A stretch of 64,000 nucleotides of DNA from Planctomycetota bacterium (GCA_030616775.1 JAUWWQ010000022.1:1-64000), one strand, 5' to 3'. Shown: positions 15,953-26,111, numbered from the stretch's first letter. Notes: generated from the sequence alone by a model not told the origin. Made by a program: numbers and translations.

Positions 15953-16039
15953 ATGATGGAGTTAGTGTGGGGCGGTCTGATTTACCTGACCCTGGCCTTG
16001 TTTTTCGCGTTCATCCTTGGAGCAGGTGCTGCCGCGTAG
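15953..16039 (+). CDS. 28-residue single-pass membrane microprotein
   Basis: The sequence is MMELVWGGLIYLTLALFFAF followed by ILGAGAAA, almost entirely one hydrophobic helix. A perfect AGGAGG (15944-15949) lies six bases before the second ATG (15956), the likelier start. No larger gene shares this frame. Small hydrophobic proteins of this kind often associate with membrane complexes, but no partner is evident. The flanking genes encode exported proteins. The combination of an optimal ribosome binding site and a clean helix makes it more likely real than chance. Confidence 0.55.
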   Translation: MMELVWGGLIYLTLALFFAFILGAGAAA

Positions 16040-16111
16040 TAACACTGCGGTTGCAGCCTGTTCTTCACGCCTCTCAACACCGACAGCCAAGTCTTGCGCG
16101 GTCAACACCGG

Positions 16112-17101
16112 TCAAACGAGCAGCCGCCGACGCTGTCTGATCACGATGGAACCGGCTGCGAGCAGCATGAGTGTCATGGCCAGTACACCCCATGCGGAGA
16201 CGGTGGGGATTCCACATGTGGGATCGGGCCCCTCGTAACGTAGCACCACATCGAGCGCACCCCAACCGGGAATGTCGTTAGTAACATAGAGATTCCCATC
16301 GGGCCCAAATGTCAGATCCCAGGGACTCCACAGCCCTGAGACAAACGTGCCAATGAACTCTCCCGTCGTGCCGTTGTACAGGAAAACGTTGCCAAGATCG
16401 TGGCACACGTACAGGTCCCCACAGGATCCGAATCGTAAGCCCCGAGGCCAAACCTCGCTGGCAAAGACATCGATGAAGGCTCCGGACGCCCCGTCGTACC
16501 GGAGGATTCTATTGTATCCGTAGCTACTGACGTAAAGGTTGCCGTCCGGCCCGAAGGTCAGACCAGTCGGGCCATCCAGTCCTCCACCCGAAGCGAAAAC
16601 GTCCATGAACTCACCGGTCGTCCCATGGAAACGAGCTACTAGGTCCTGCCCGTAACTGGCGACGTAGAGATTGCCATCGGGTCCGAACGTTAGGTGGGTG
16701 GCACCGTCGAGGCTATCGTGTGCAACAAAGATATCAATGAAGACGCCCGTTACGCCATTGTAGCGCTTCACCTTGTTGAGTTGTGTTACGTACAAGTTGC
16801 CATCAGGTCCGAAAGTCAATCCTCCTGGGTTTACCAAATCCGAGCCGGAGGTGAACACGTCGATAAACTCGCCGGTGACGCCGTCGTAGCGCAAAACGTT
16901 GTAGGGACCCCCGAACGGACACTGCACACCCACAATATATAAGTTCCCATCCGGCCCGAAGGTCAACGCAGTAGGCCATTCCAGCCCCCCGCTTCCTGGA
17001 GAGACGAATACATCGATGAAGTCTCCCGGGTCGGCGTGCATTCTCGAAGTCAGAACACCGCACAGGACCATTGCCCCTAAAGCTGCTCTGTATAGTGCCA
17101 T
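16112..17101 (-). CDS. Secreted NHL-repeat beta-propeller with IPTL-CTERM-like tail
   Basis: The protein has 329 residues from ATG 17101, with GGAGG seven bases upstream. After a signal peptide (ALGAMVLCGVLTSRMHA) come six or seven propeller blades, each with a variant of LTFGPDGNLYV and VLRYDGxTGEFIDVF. The C terminus is IPTVSAWGVLAMTLMLLAAG, a short gap, then RQRRR. That is the IPTL-CTERM pattern: an IPT-WG motif, a transmembrane helix and an Arg cluster. The family uses it for export and processing at the envelope. Blade spacing is about 46 residues. The function is probably binding or structural, since no catalytic residues are evident. The frame is open another 41 codons upstream, but that part is non-native. 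Confidence 0.82.
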   Translation of the reverse strand: MALYRAALGAMVLCGVLTSRMHADPGDFIDVFVSPGSGGLEWPTALTFGPDGNLYIVGVQCPFGGPYNVLRYDGVTGEFIDVFTSGSDLVNPGGLTFGPDGNLYVTQLNKVKRYNGVTGVFIDIFVAHDSLDGATHLTFGPDGNLYVASYGQDLVARFHGTTGEFMDVFASGGGLDGPTGLTFGPDGNLYVSSYGYNRILRYDGASGAFIDVFASEVWPRGLRFGSCGDLYVCHDLGNVFLYNGTTGEFIGTFVSGLWSPWDLTFGPDGNLYVTNDIPGWGALDVVLRYEGPDPTCGIPTVSAWGVLAMTLMLLAAGSIVIRQRRRLLV

Positions 17102-17183
17102 GTCAAAGCCTCCGAACGGACCAGATGATTCATCCAGAGAACGGTTGGAGCAGTATAGCACAATGATCCGGCGGCGCCAACAT

Positions 17184-17211
17184 CCAATCGTCAATCTCCA
17201 ATCGACAATCG
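17184..17211. repeat. Period-7 tandem repeat (GATTGNN on minus strand)
   Basis: Read on the minus strand, this is four units of GATTG plus two variable bases. It lies about 85 bases upstream of the beta-propeller gene start. The same unit occurs five times at 61577-61611, at the start of the MFS gene. Confidence 0.6.
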
Positions 17212-17231
17212 TCGTGCCTCTCAATCCCGAC

Positions 17232-17304
17232 GGGTGGCATGCTCGGCGCAGGCGAGCATGTTCTCACGTCGAGCATGTCCGCGCTTCGCCCGGACATGCC
17301 ACCC
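17232..17304. repeat. 73-bp palindromic element, second copy type
   Basis: The ends GGGTGGCA (17232-17239) and TGCCACCC (17297-17304) match those of the element at 10153-10225, and the length is the same. The interior differs (CATGCTCG...CGAGCATG and GGACATG). A further GC-rich hairpin (CGCAGGCTGAAGCCTGCG) follows at about 17320-17337. The 306-base space around it, between the propeller gene and the beta-lactamase-like gene, contains no gene. Confidence 0.7.
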
Positions 17305-17407
17305 ACCGCGCGGTGCTCCGCGCAGGCTGAAGCCTGCGGCTCGGTGCGTGATCTATAGTCGTAGTATTTGTGAAACACGGTACTGGCGCGGTATTTACGC
17401 CGTCTGG

Positions 17408-19549
17408 TTACTCCTCCATGCGCTTGGCCTCGAAGATGCCGTTGGGCTGATTGAAGAAGACTGTCACGCTTCCGTCATCGTTTACCACGAACTTCACGCT
17501 GATGCCGGAGACCTCTTTCAGGTTGAACTCGTCATCGCGATCGGGAACCAGCTCGTACTGCGGCTGACCGGGAACATTGACCGTAAGCACACTGCCTTTA
17601 AGGCCGATCGTGAACGTCTGTCCGGCAATTTCGTACTTGCCCAGAAACCGGGCCAGGTACACGGGGTCGGACATTCGCATGTCCGGTTTGCGTTTGAAGA
17701 TAATCTCGTCGACCATCATCTCGAACGGCGCGGCCACGGCATCAACATCACCCTTCATGTTGGTAAGAAACCTGATTCTCATATCTTCGAATGTGTGATC
17801 GTCGGGGTTTTCCAAGCCATTAAACACCTCGTAGTGCCAATGCTCCAGTGGTGTCACGATGTTGTTGAACGTCATGACGAGCCGCTCACTTTGAAGCTCG
17901 ATCTTGAGGACGCCATAACCGGGATGCTGGTACTCGCCGGCATATTCTTCCAGGGTGTGGGCGGGCTGTGTGCCCGTCTTGCGCAGAGTGTCCTTCTTCT
18001 CCTCTGCTTCCTTCTGCGCCCCTTTGGCAACTTTCCACTTCTCCAGGGCCTCCCCGTTCCAATCCTTGTACTTGAGTTCCAAAATGCGGTCAGCCGCATG
18101 AAGCGTCATCAGACCGGGCAAGGATGAACCACTCCTGTTGGCGAATGCGATAATGCCCAGACCATCCCGCGGAAACAGCGTTACCAGCGCCGTAAACCCG
18201 TCAATGCCCCCGCCGTGTTGCACGCGATAGTGACCCTGGTAGGTGTTAACCATCCACCCCATAGCATAGCTGCTGGGAGAGACTTCGGGCTCTTCAGGAA
18301 TAGCGGCGATGGCCATGTGCGGCGTGTGCATGTCTGTGAGGGTTGCCTGGTTAATGATTTGTTTGCCGCTTAGCTTCCCCTTGTTCAGATGCACAATAAG
18401 CCACCCGGTCATGTCCTCGATGTTGGAGTTGATCGAACCTGCCGGTCCGACATTGTCGATGTTGCGAAATGCCATCAGCCGGATCTGATCGTCCTTTTCT
18501 TCATAGGGTAGGGCGAAGTCGGCGGCTTTTTGTGAGTCCGCCACCGAGAAGTTGCTCTGGGTCATACCCAACGGCGCAAAGATACGCTTCTGGACAGCTT
18601 CCTCCCAGGTACCGCCCGTCAATTGACCGGCCAGGTAACCCGCAGTCAGAAACATCAGGTTGTTGTATTGCCACGTTTCGCGCAGGTCCTTGTTCGGCTG
18701 AAGATGCCGCAAGCGCGACACCAGCTCGGCGCGCAAGAGCGGGCTGTTGTACCAGGAGAGGTCGTGTCGCGGCAGGCCCGAGCGATGGGTGACCAGGTCG
18801 CGCGGTGTCATGTGAGTGGTGGCGTGCTCGTCGTACAGCTTGAAACCAGGCAGGTAGTTGGCGACGGGTTTGTCCCACTCGAGGATACCCTCATCAACAA
18901 GCAACCCGAGCAGAAAGGTGGTAAATGCTTTCGTGCACGAACCGATCGCAAAAAGCGTCTTGGGTGTGACCGCCAGGTTCTTCTCGATGTCCCGCAGGCC
19001 AAAGCCCTTGGCGTAAACAACCTCGTCATCCACGACGATGCCGATTGCAAACCCCGGCGTGTTCCAATCTTTGAGCGCCTGCTCAATGAAATCGTCGAAA
19101 CCTTGCAGCGCTTCAGTCGCCGCCGCCCCGCGCCTTTCCGCACGCTTGAGCGAGAACGAATACGTCTGACCAGACTGGGTGAAGTCCCCGGTGATCTTCC
19201 GGCCGTCCTCCGAGAACTCGCCCTTGAACTTCGGATCGCCGCGAGCAGGATCATCGGGATGACCCACAAGGTCGAAGGCGACCTTCGCGCCGTTAACCTT
19301 GATGTTCGCAAGCGGCAGGTCCTTCGCACCCTGCGCCGGGATCGATATCGTGCCCTCCCAGGCGTCGCCCTTCTTTTGGAAATCGATCCGGACTTCGAGC
19401 TCCATCTCCGGCAGCTTGATCGCACCTTTCCAGTAGCCGCCAAGGTCCTTCGCCTCCTGGCCCAGAGCCAATGCCGGCAGGAGCAGTAGGTTGAGGCACC
19501 AAACCATAGCCAGCGCAGTCCGTGTCGTTTTTGTGTGCTTACAGTCCAT
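17408..19549 (-). CDS. Exported serine beta-lactamase-family (S12) hydrolase with DUF3471-like tail
   Basis: The protein has 713 residues from ATG 19549 (MDCKHTKTTR), with GGAG eight bases upstream. The signal peptide ends ALALGQ. Residues about 40-145 form a beta-rich N-terminal domain. The central class C beta-lactamase/D,D-peptidase fold has the catalytic SxxK (Ser204 and Lys207 in GSCTKAF), YNN in WQYNNLMF and a HGGG motif in VQHGGGIDGF. The C-terminal region resembles the DUF3471 domain of secreted members. Substrates of this family range from peptidoglycan peptides to esters, so beta-lactam resistance should not be assumed. It is alone on its strand, with 252 bases to the next gene on the same strand. 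Confidence 0.85.
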   Translation of the reverse strand: MDCKHTKTTRTALAMVWCLNLLLLPALALGQEAKDLGGYWKGAIKLPEMELEVRIDFQKKGDAWEGTISIPAQGAKDLPLANIKVNGAKVAFDLVGHPDDPARGDPKFKGEFSEDGRKITGDFTQSGQTYSFSLKRAERRGAAATEALQGFDDFIEQALKDWNTPGFAIGIVVDDEVVYAKGFGLRDIEKNLAVTPKTLFAIGSCTKAFTTFLLGLLVDEGILEWDKPVANYLPGFKLYDEHATTHMTPRDLVTHRSGLPRHDLSWYNSPLLRAELVSRLRHLQPNKDLRETWQYNNLMFLTAGYLAGQLTGGTWEEAVQKRIFAPLGMTQSNFSVADSQKAADFALPYEEKDDQIRLMAFRNIDNVGPAGSINSNIEDMTGWLIVHLNKGKLSGKQIINQATLTDMHTPHMAIAAIPEEPEVSPSSYAMGWMVNTYQGHYRVQHGGGIDGFTALVTLFPRDGLGIIAFANRSGSSLPGLMTLHAADRILELKYKDWNGEALEKWKVAKGAQKEAEEKKDTLRKTGTQPAHTLEEYAGEYQHPGYGVLKIELQSERLVMTFNNIVTPLEHWHYEVFNGLENPDDHTFEDMRIRFLTNMKGDVDAVAAPFEMMVDEIIFKRKPDMRMSDPVYLARFLGKYEIAGQTFTIGLKGSVLTVNVPGQPQYELVPDRDDEFNLKEVSGISVKFVVNDDGSVTVFFNQPNGIFEAKRMEE

Positions 19550-19801
19550 GTCTTTTCTCCAGCTCAATCCAGGTAGAACTTGCTCGGCACGCCGAGCAGA
19601 GATCCAAAGGCTGTCTCCCGCCAACGCGATCTACATCGAGGTCAAAACATCAGGACGCAGTGTTCCCTATAGCCATCTTCGCACTGTGTTCAAGAGTATT
19701 TGGAAGTATCAGATAGATTATGGCAACACGAATCCACCATTTACCCTCTGTCGATCTGGGATTCCTTCGTCACCAACTCGAGAGTGAGCCCGACGAGAGA
19801 A

Positions 19802-20953
19802 TCAGCCTCGTCCCGTTTCTGTTCCAACCGCCGTACCGCATTCCGGACAGCGGTCGGATGTCAGGCCGTACAGCAGGTAGTCGCATTTCGGGCAACGCGG
19901 TTCCTCGATCCGAAGCGAGATACGCAGGCTGCACACTGTGCAAACCGAGTCACCCAGGCCGATCGACTGCTTCTTGCCGCACCGCGGGCATACAACGACC
20001 ATCTCGGCCAGTTCCGGCGATAGCCGCTCGTAATCCACCTTGCGGTTGATTCGGGCCAGCACGCACAGCGCCAGCGTTCCGCAACCGGCGACTATCCCCG
20101 CCGCGCCGGCGATGCGACCGAGCGGGTCATCCATGCCATATCGCAGGAGCTTGTCGTCAAGGACGATCATATCAACCAGAGCGGCGGTGAGGATGGCTGC
20201 CGCGATGGACCCGCTGCGGACCCAGCGCTGGGTGTCAGTCAGCGGACACATCAAGCTGAGGTTTGCGTGGCCCACGACGGCTGCCAGACTCACCAGCGTA
20301 CAGAAAACAACGAAGCCGGGATCGCTTCCGACGCCGACCCAGATGTCGATCAGCCACATCGCGCACGCGATGACACTCGCAACGACACCCGCCCAGCGCC
20401 AATGCCGGCGATCACTGGTTCCAACACCGATCAGGGCGAGCACCGCCAACGCACCGAACAGGGAAAGAACACGGCCGGTCTCCCCCCAGTGCCGCGTCGG
20501 TTCCCAGATGGCCACCATGAATGCAACGAAGGCCGCGACGGTCACGATGAGTCCCACTCGCCCGGCGACCAGGCCGTGCGGCGTTTGCCGCAGTTCCATC
20601 AGACCCATGCTCACGAGGGCAGTCAGACCGAACAGCACCATGGTAATGCCGATTTCACCCTCCCAGCTCTTGCCCAGAAGAAGGCGAGGGACTTCCCAGA
20701 TCAAGATCAGGGCCATCAGGAACTCGAACACGACGGTGGCCATGCCCAGCAGACCGGCTGACCGTGTTTTCTCGCGGTCGATCAGAGAGGAACACGCAAG
20801 CATCACACCGCATGCAAGCGCAGTGGTAAAGCCGGTTCCCACGACTCTCCAGGCCAGATCCCCAACTTGCGTCAAGACAGCCAAGACTCCGGTCACTGCC
20901 GCAAAAGCCAGCGACCACAACATTCCCTTAAGAAGGACTTTTCGAAGCGGCAC
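19802..20953 (-). CDS. Polytopic membrane protein with C-terminal zinc ribbons
   Basis: This protein of 383 residues starts at a GTG (MPLRKVLLKG) with GGAGG nine bases upstream. About nine or ten hydrophobic helices fill residues 10-310. The cytoplasmic C terminus carries CxxC pairs: CPRCGKK, CTVC, CPKCDYLLYGL and CPECG. The last two match the CxxCxYxLxG...CPECG ribbon found in several other proteins of this window (25372, 39943, 40410). No transport signature is recognisable. The ribbons probably bind zinc and stabilise a small cytoplasmic module. Function unknown. Confidence 0.65.
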   Translation of the reverse strand: MPLRKVLLKGMLWSLAFAAVTGVLAVLTQVGDLAWRVVGTGFTTALACGVMLACSSLIDREKTRSAGLLGMATVVFEFLMALILIWEVPRLLLGKSWEGEIGITMVLFGLTALVSMGLMELRQTPHGLVAGRVGLIVTVAAFVAFMVAIWEPTRHWGETGRVLSLFGALAVLALIGVGTSDRRHWRWAGVVASVIACAMWLIDIWVGVGSDPGFVVFCTLVSLAAVVGHANLSLMCPLTDTQRWVRSGSIAAAILTAALVDMIVLDDKLLRYGMDDPLGRIAGAAGIVAGCGTLALCVLARINRKVDYERLSPELAEMVVVCPRCGKKQSIGLGDSVCTVCSLRISLRIEEPRCPKCDYLLYGLTSDRCPECGTAVGTETGRG

Positions 20954-21091
20954 CTGGGTCTACCTCCAGTCTGCACATGGGGCGACACGTGTGTGGCACT
21001 TCTGCCCACGGATCGCCGGCGCACTGGCACATACCTGTGCAAGCACACGGTGTCTGTGCTATGTCCGCAGGACCAATGTGGCCACTGCTTT

Positions 21092-23227
21092 CTAATGCTC
21101 CATCTCCAGGACGTCGAGGATGAAGGCATAGTCAAACGCCCGTTCTTTCAGAGCGTCGTAGCGGCCGGAGGCTCCGCCGTGGCCGGCGCCCATGTTGGTT
21201 TTGAGCAGCAGGCGGTTGTCGTCCGTCTTGAGTGCCCGCAGCTTCGCCGTCCACTTGGTCGGCTCCCAGTATTGCACGCGCGGGTCGTTAAGCCCGGCGG
21301 TGATCAGCACGTTGGGGTAGTCCTTGGCCACTACGTTGTCGTAGGGCGAGTATGTCATCATATAGTCGTAGTGCGTCTTGTTCTTGGGATCGCCCCATTC
21401 CTCGAACTCGATGACCGTCAGCGGTATCGACGGGTCCAGCATGGTGTTGATCACGTCGACGAACGGCACGTGGGCGACGATGGCCTTGAACAGGTCGGGC
21501 CGCATGTTCGTCACCGCCCCCATCAAAAGCCCACCCGCGCTGCCGCCCGTGATCGCCAGACGATCGCTCGAGGTGTAGCCTTCCGAGATAAGGTGTTCCG
21601 CACAGGCGATGAAGTCGGAGAAAGTGTTACGCTTGTTCAGAAGCTTTCCGGCTTCATACCATGGCCGGCCCATTTCACCACCGCCGCGAATGTGGGCAAT
21701 GGCGCAGATGAAGCCGCGATCGAGCAGGCTCAGCCGATTGGATGAAAACCACGGGTCGCTACTGGCACCATAGGAACCGTACCCGCCCAGCAGCGTCGGG
21801 CTATTCCCGTTACGAACCATCCCCTTGCGGTACACCATCGAGATGGGCACGCTTGTACCGTCCGACGCCGTCGCCAGAATCCGTTCCGACTTGTATTGGG
21901 ACGGATCGTAGCCACCAAGGACCTCCTGCTGCTTCTTCAACTCCCGCGTGCGGTTACCCATATCGTAATCGAAGACCGATCGTGGAGTGATCAGCGAGCT
22001 GTAGCTGAATCGCAGGATGTTGGTATCGAACTCGTAATTACCCATCGCATAAAAGGTGTAAACCGGCTCGGGAAACTCGACGTAATGCTCCTGTGTGCCG
22101 GGTAGGTCCATGATCCGCAACCGGCGCAGGCCGTTATCGCGTTCATACACGGCCAGATGGCCTTTGAATGCATCCACTCCGTCGAGCTTGACTGTCTCAC
22201 GATGGGGGATCACCTCGATCCAGTTGGCCTTGCCCGGCGCCGTCACCGGGGCCTTGACCAGTTTGAAGTTTATGGCGTCGTCATTGGTCACGATGTAGAA
22301 ATAATCCCCGTGGTGCTCGACGCGATATTCCATTCCCTGCTGCCGAGGGTGGATCATCTCAAACACGCTCTGGGGTTGGTTGGCGTCAACGTAGCGCACC
22401 TCCGATGTGATCTGGCTTCCCAGATTGAGCAACAGGTATTTTCTGCTTCGCGTTTTGGAGACGCGCACATGGTAGCGCTGGTCCTTTTCGTGGTGGACGA
22501 GCTGATCTTCGCTCACATCAGTGCCCAGGATATGCCGGTATACCTTGTAAGGGCGTTTGGCCTCGTCCAGGACGGTATAATAAACCGTCCTATTGTCATT
22601 GGCCCATTGGACGGAGTAGGAAGTGTTCGGAATCTCATCGGGCAGCAAAGCGCCCGTCTGCAAGTCCTTGACATGTAGTGTATATTTCTCTGCCCCGGTT
22701 GTATCCGCCGAGTACGCCAGGAGTTTATGATCTGGACTGACCCGAAACACGCCGACCCGGAAATACTTGTGCCCCTCCGCAAGCCGGTTCACATCCAGCA
22801 GAACTTCCTCTTCCGCGTCGAGGCTGCCTCGCTTACGGCAATAAACGCGGTACTGTTTCCCCTCGAAGGTGCGGGTGTAGTAGTAATAGTCGTCGACCTT
22901 CGTCGGGACAGTCAGATCGGTCTCCTTGATCCTGCTCTTCATTTCCTGGTAGAGCTTCTCCTGCAGCTTCCCGGTGTGCTTCATGACGGCTTTGGTGTAG
23001 TGATTCTCCGCTTCCAGATAGGCAATGACATCCGAGTTGTCGCGCTCTCGCAACCAGTAGTAGTCATCGACGCGCACATCGTCATGGATCGATCGCACGT
23101 GCGGGATCCGCTGCGCGACCGGCGGTTTCGTCGACAGCGCCGCACAGGATGTGAACACAAGTAGAACCGGCGTCAGCAGCAGGAATCGCACTCGCGGTGA
23201 GCATATCGACGAGGTTTTCATCGCCAT
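21092..23227 (-). CDS. ptrB: Oligopeptidase B-like S9A peptidase, probable lipoprotein
   Basis: The protein has 711 residues. I start at ATG 23227 (MAMKTSSICS) because AGGAGGTG lies directly upstream. A lipoprotein-type signal (FLLLTPVLLVFTSC) places Cys at the lipobox, so export and anchoring are likely, unlike the cytoplasmic E. coli enzyme. A beta-propeller follows from about residue 60, then the hydrolase domain with Ser563 in GGSAGG, Asp648 in GLNDPRV and His683 in GAGHGG. The stretch RGGGEMGRPWYEAGK is the family signature. Oligopeptidase B cuts after Arg/Lys in small peptides. The gene symbol is by family resemblance. Together with the S9 peptidase at 1143 it points to extracytoplasmic peptide use. 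Confidence 0.9.
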   Translation of the reverse strand: MAMKTSSICSPRVRFLLLTPVLLVFTSCAALSTKPPVAQRIPHVRSIHDDVRVDDYYWLRERDNSDVIAYLEAENHYTKAVMKHTGKLQEKLYQEMKSRIKETDLTVPTKVDDYYYYTRTFEGKQYRVYCRKRGSLDAEEEVLLDVNRLAEGHKYFRVGVFRVSPDHKLLAYSADTTGAEKYTLHVKDLQTGALLPDEIPNTSYSVQWANDNRTVYYTVLDEAKRPYKVYRHILGTDVSEDQLVHHEKDQRYHVRVSKTRSRKYLLLNLGSQITSEVRYVDANQPQSVFEMIHPRQQGMEYRVEHHGDYFYIVTNDDAINFKLVKAPVTAPGKANWIEVIPHRETVKLDGVDAFKGHLAVYERDNGLRRLRIMDLPGTQEHYVEFPEPVYTFYAMGNYEFDTNILRFSYSSLITPRSVFDYDMGNRTRELKKQQEVLGGYDPSQYKSERILATASDGTSVPISMVYRKGMVRNGNSPTLLGGYGSYGASSDPWFSSNRLSLLDRGFICAIAHIRGGGEMGRPWYEAGKLLNKRNTFSDFIACAEHLISEGYTSSDRLAITGGSAGGLLMGAVTNMRPDLFKAIVAHVPFVDVINTMLDPSIPLTVIEFEEWGDPKNKTHYDYMMTYSPYDNVVAKDYPNVLITAGLNDPRVQYWEPTKWTAKLRALKTDDNRLLLKTNMGAGHGGASGRYDALKERAFDYAFILDVLEMEH

Positions 23228-23454
23228 AAAAGCACCTCCTGGGGAATGTTGGTGGCGGCCGACCGGGCCGCCGAAGCCCGTACCGGTCCTCCTCACCGTG
23301 TAACCTTAAGCTCAAGACTGATGATAGCATCCGGCGCCATTGGCGGATAGCGATGCCACAAGCGTCCCAATCGGACCGGGGCCACTGCTGGAAAGATATG
23401 GTCGAGTAAGCTGGGGGAGGCCGGCAAGCAGGGGGCGGCGAGCCGGACAAGGAC

Positions 23455-25149
23455 CTACGGGAAGTAAGCCTTCAAGACGTACTGAGCCATCATCCGCTGG
23501 GTGTTGAAGAAGGACCCGTTCAGGGCGATGCAGTGCCTCATCATGTCTACGAAGCGATCCCGGTTCTTGTAGTAGAGCGGCAGTATCACATACTCGAGCT
23601 TGTCGTAGAGCATGGAGGCGTCTTTCTCGCGGTCGGCCGGCTCGGGCACACTCTCTGTGATCCTGCCGATGGACCATCCGGTGGTTCCCTCGATCCACCC
23701 CTCCAACCACCATCCATCCAGGACACTCAGGGATGGGACGCCGTTGAGGGCCGCTTTCATTCCGCTCGTGCCCGAGGCTTCCAACGGCGGCTCGGGGGTG
23801 TTGAGCCACAGATCCACCCCCGCAGTCATCAACCTGCCGATTTCAATGTCATAGTTGGCCAGGTAGACCACCTTGATCTTGTCTTTCAGGCTCGCCTTGG
23901 CCTCAAAGATCCGTCGAATGAGTTCCTTGCCACCCGTGTCTTGTGGATGGGCCTTCCCCGCGAACACCAACTGAAAGGGGCCGACCTCGTCATGGATCCG
24001 GCGTAGCCGATCGAGGTCGTGAAAGAACATGTCGCCGCGCTTGTAGGTGGCGGCCCGCCTCGCGTACCCGATGGTGAAGACCTCCAGTTCCATTCCGGCG
24101 TTGGTCAGGCGGTTAACGTATCTGATTAATTGCTCTTTGGCCCGTGTATGCGCCTCCCAGACTTCGTGATTGGGGATGCACAGCGCGTTGCGAAGACTGT
24201 AGCTGTCCTCGCGCCACGTCGGAATGTGCTGGTCGAAAACCTCCTGTAGTGGTGGGGCCACCCAGGTGCGGGCGTGCACACCGTTGGTAATAGAGTCAAT
24301 CGCATAGGGTGCGAAGAGCTGGCGCGAAATCTCCCCATGTCGCCTGGCCACGCCGTTGACGTAGTGACTCAGGTGCAGGGCCAGGTAGGTCATGTTCAGC
24401 ACCCCGTCCATGCACGAAAGCCTCTCGAGCATCTCGACGGTGCGGTCTTCCAGCACTTGCTTGACCACCTCGAGGGGGAACTGGTCATGCCCGGCGGGTA
24501 CGGGAGTATGAGTCGTAAACACGCACTGACGGCGGACGGCGTCGACGACCTCGTCCATCAGCTTGCCCTCACCCTCCGTTTGCAGGCACTCATCCAGAAG
24601 CTCGCACGTCAGCAGGCTCGCATGGCCTTCGTTCATGTGGAAACGCTCAATGGAGTCGTATCCCAGGGCCCGGAGCATCCTCACCCCACCGATGCCGAGG
24701 ATAGTTTCCTGGCATAGCCTGTAACGTACATCCCCTCCGTACAGACTGTGGGTCAGGCCGCGATCAACCTCGTCGTTCTCAGGAAAGTCCGTATCCAAGA
24801 AGAGAACGGGTACGCGATACCCGCCGTAGCCCACGACGTCCCGCACCCAGGCACGGATGTGAACATCCCGGCCTTCGATCTTAACCGAAGCTCGGGCCGG
24901 CATTTCCTCGAGGTAGTCTTCGATGACCCACTCCACCGGCTCTTCGGTCTGATTCCCTTCGGGGTCGAGGATTTGGTGGCAGTAACCCTTCCGGTGGAGC
25001 AGGGCGACAGCGACCATCGGAACCTTGAGGTCGGCCGCCGCACGCACGGTATCGCCGGCCAAGACGCCCAAACCGCCGCTGTAGGTGCGTATCTCGGCGG
25101 TCAGCCCCATTTCCATCGAAAAATAGGCGATCTTTCGTTGATCGTTCAT
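23455..25149 (-). CDS. glgP: Alpha-glucan phosphorylase (short form)
   Basis: This PLP enzyme releases glucose-1-phosphate from glycogen or maltodextrins. The N terminus [10 protein letters not shown] and [11 protein letters not shown], the HMNEGHASL block and the PLP-lysine region [12 protein letters not shown] (Lys465) are diagnostic. At 564 residues it belongs to the short Thermotoga-like branch, not the 800-residue E. coli type. The branch N terminus usually continues about 100 residues further upstream. Here it starts abruptly at the substrate domain, with an ATG and no clear ribosome binding site, so a lost N-terminal segment is possible. No other glycogen gene is adjacent. Confidence 0.88.
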   Translation of the reverse strand: MNDQRKIAYFSMEMGLTAEIRTYSGGLGVLAGDTVRAAADLKVPMVAVALLHRKGYCHQILDPEGNQTEEPVEWVIEDYLEEMPARASVKIEGRDVHIRAWVRDVVGYGGYRVPVLFLDTDFPENDEVDRGLTHSLYGGDVRYRLCQETILGIGGVRMLRALGYDSIERFHMNEGHASLLTCELLDECLQTEGEGKLMDEVVDAVRRQCVFTTHTPVPAGHDQFPLEVVKQVLEDRTVEMLERLSCMDGVLNMTYLALHLSHYVNGVARRHGEISRQLFAPYAIDSITNGVHARTWVAPPLQEVFDQHIPTWREDSYSLRNALCIPNHEVWEAHTRAKEQLIRYVNRLTNAGMELEVFTIGYARRAATYKRGDMFFHDLDRLRRIHDEVGPFQLVFAGKAHPQDTGGKELIRRIFEAKASLKDKIKVVYLANYDIEIGRLMTAGVDLWLNTPEPPLEASGTSGMKAALNGVPSLSVLDGWWLEGWIEGTTGWSIGRITESVPEPADREKDASMLYDKLEYVILPLYYKNRDRFVDMMRHCIALNGSFFNTQRMMAQYVLKAYFP

Positions 25150-25371
25150 CTACGGATGCTTCGGCAATCCCACTCATGTATCATAAGCCGGTTGCTTCAG
25201 AGTATCCGCATGGCCGGAAATATCGGGCCTGAATGCCCCAAGAGATCCGTATCGGCGCCATTGGCATCGGGGTCCGCATACATTACGGGACGCCATGAGT
25301 TCTTGATTGACCCGGGGGACCCACTGAAGGAGGGAGTACTACTCCGCTAGCACGAGGTAGGCGGCCGGGAA

Positions 25372-25989
25372 ATGGGTATTGACGACTCAAGTAAGCGGGC
25401 TCCGGAAGACGCGAGTTGGGTTCGTGTTCTCGACCGACAAAACGCCCCCTGCCCCGTATGTGGCTACAATCTTTACAAGAATACCTCGGGTACGTGCTCC
25501 GAATGTGGAACTCGCCTGTCTCTGGCTGTGGTTCCGGTCAGCGGTCCGGACCGCCGTCCGACCAAAGGGCTCCTGCAGTACGTTCGCATTGGGATTATTG
25601 TGGTTTGCCTGGTGCCCATCTCGCTTGCTCTTGCAACCTTTTTGTCTGATTTGATCTCTGGACACCGTTTTGTTGCTATGGAGATACTGCTGCCGACCTT
25701 TGGAGCGGCAACGCTCCTTGGGATTGCGACACTCGCGTCGCTCTTTGTCGTGCGAAAGATCCATTTCACTGTCAGCGCGGTCTTCTTCGGGTTCCTGGCC
25801 CTCATTATCGTAGTGAACATCTCTTCCGAACTCTTGAGCGGCATAACCTACCCCTCAACGGGAGCCGCACTGGCAGAGTACGGTCTTATGTTTGGTTTTC
25901 TGCTGCTGAACATCGCAGGACTCGGTGTAGAGATCATGTGCGAACGCAAGTCTCGGGCCCAGACGTTGCTGGAGAATGGAACGAGTTGA
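25372..25989 (+). CDS. Zinc-ribbon membrane protein
   Basis: The protein has 205 residues. Residues 26-50 form a zinc ribbon, CPVCGYNLYKNTSGTCSECG, the same CxxCxYNLx...CxECG pattern seen in other proteins of the window. Four hydrophobic helices follow (IGIIVVCLVPISLALATFL and later segments). The ribbon is N-terminal here but C-terminal in the relatives at 19802, 39943 and 40410. ATG 25372 has only a weak upstream purine run. Function unknown. Confidence 0.6.
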   Translation: MGIDDSSKRAPEDASWVRVLDRQNAPCPVCGYNLYKNTSGTCSECGTRLSLAVVPVSGPDRRPTKGLLQYVRIGIIVVCLVPISLALATFLSDLISGHRFVAMEILLPTFGAATLLGIATLASLFVVRKIHFTVSAVFFGFLALIIVVNISSELLSGITYPSTGAALAEYGLMFGFLLLNIAGLGVEIMCERKSRAQTLLENGTS

Positions 25990-26111
25990 GGTTGGAATTC
26001 TCGGCCTGGGAAGGCGAGGGCTTCTGGAGATAGCACGATCAAGACGTCTCAGGATAACGCGTGCCGGACTGCTGTCGCGGGGGCATGCTTCAACGGACAG
26101 AGAGAAACCGA

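Noticed and set aside
17408-19549. Antibiotic-resistance beta-lactamase
   Set aside because: The SxxK/YxN fold is present, but the length, N-terminal domain and DUF3471-like tail fit the broad S12 hydrolase family.
20040-21095. 351-codon open frame on the plus strand
   Set aside because: It is antisense to the zinc-ribbon membrane protein, is rich in Arg/Thr/Ala, and has no motif.
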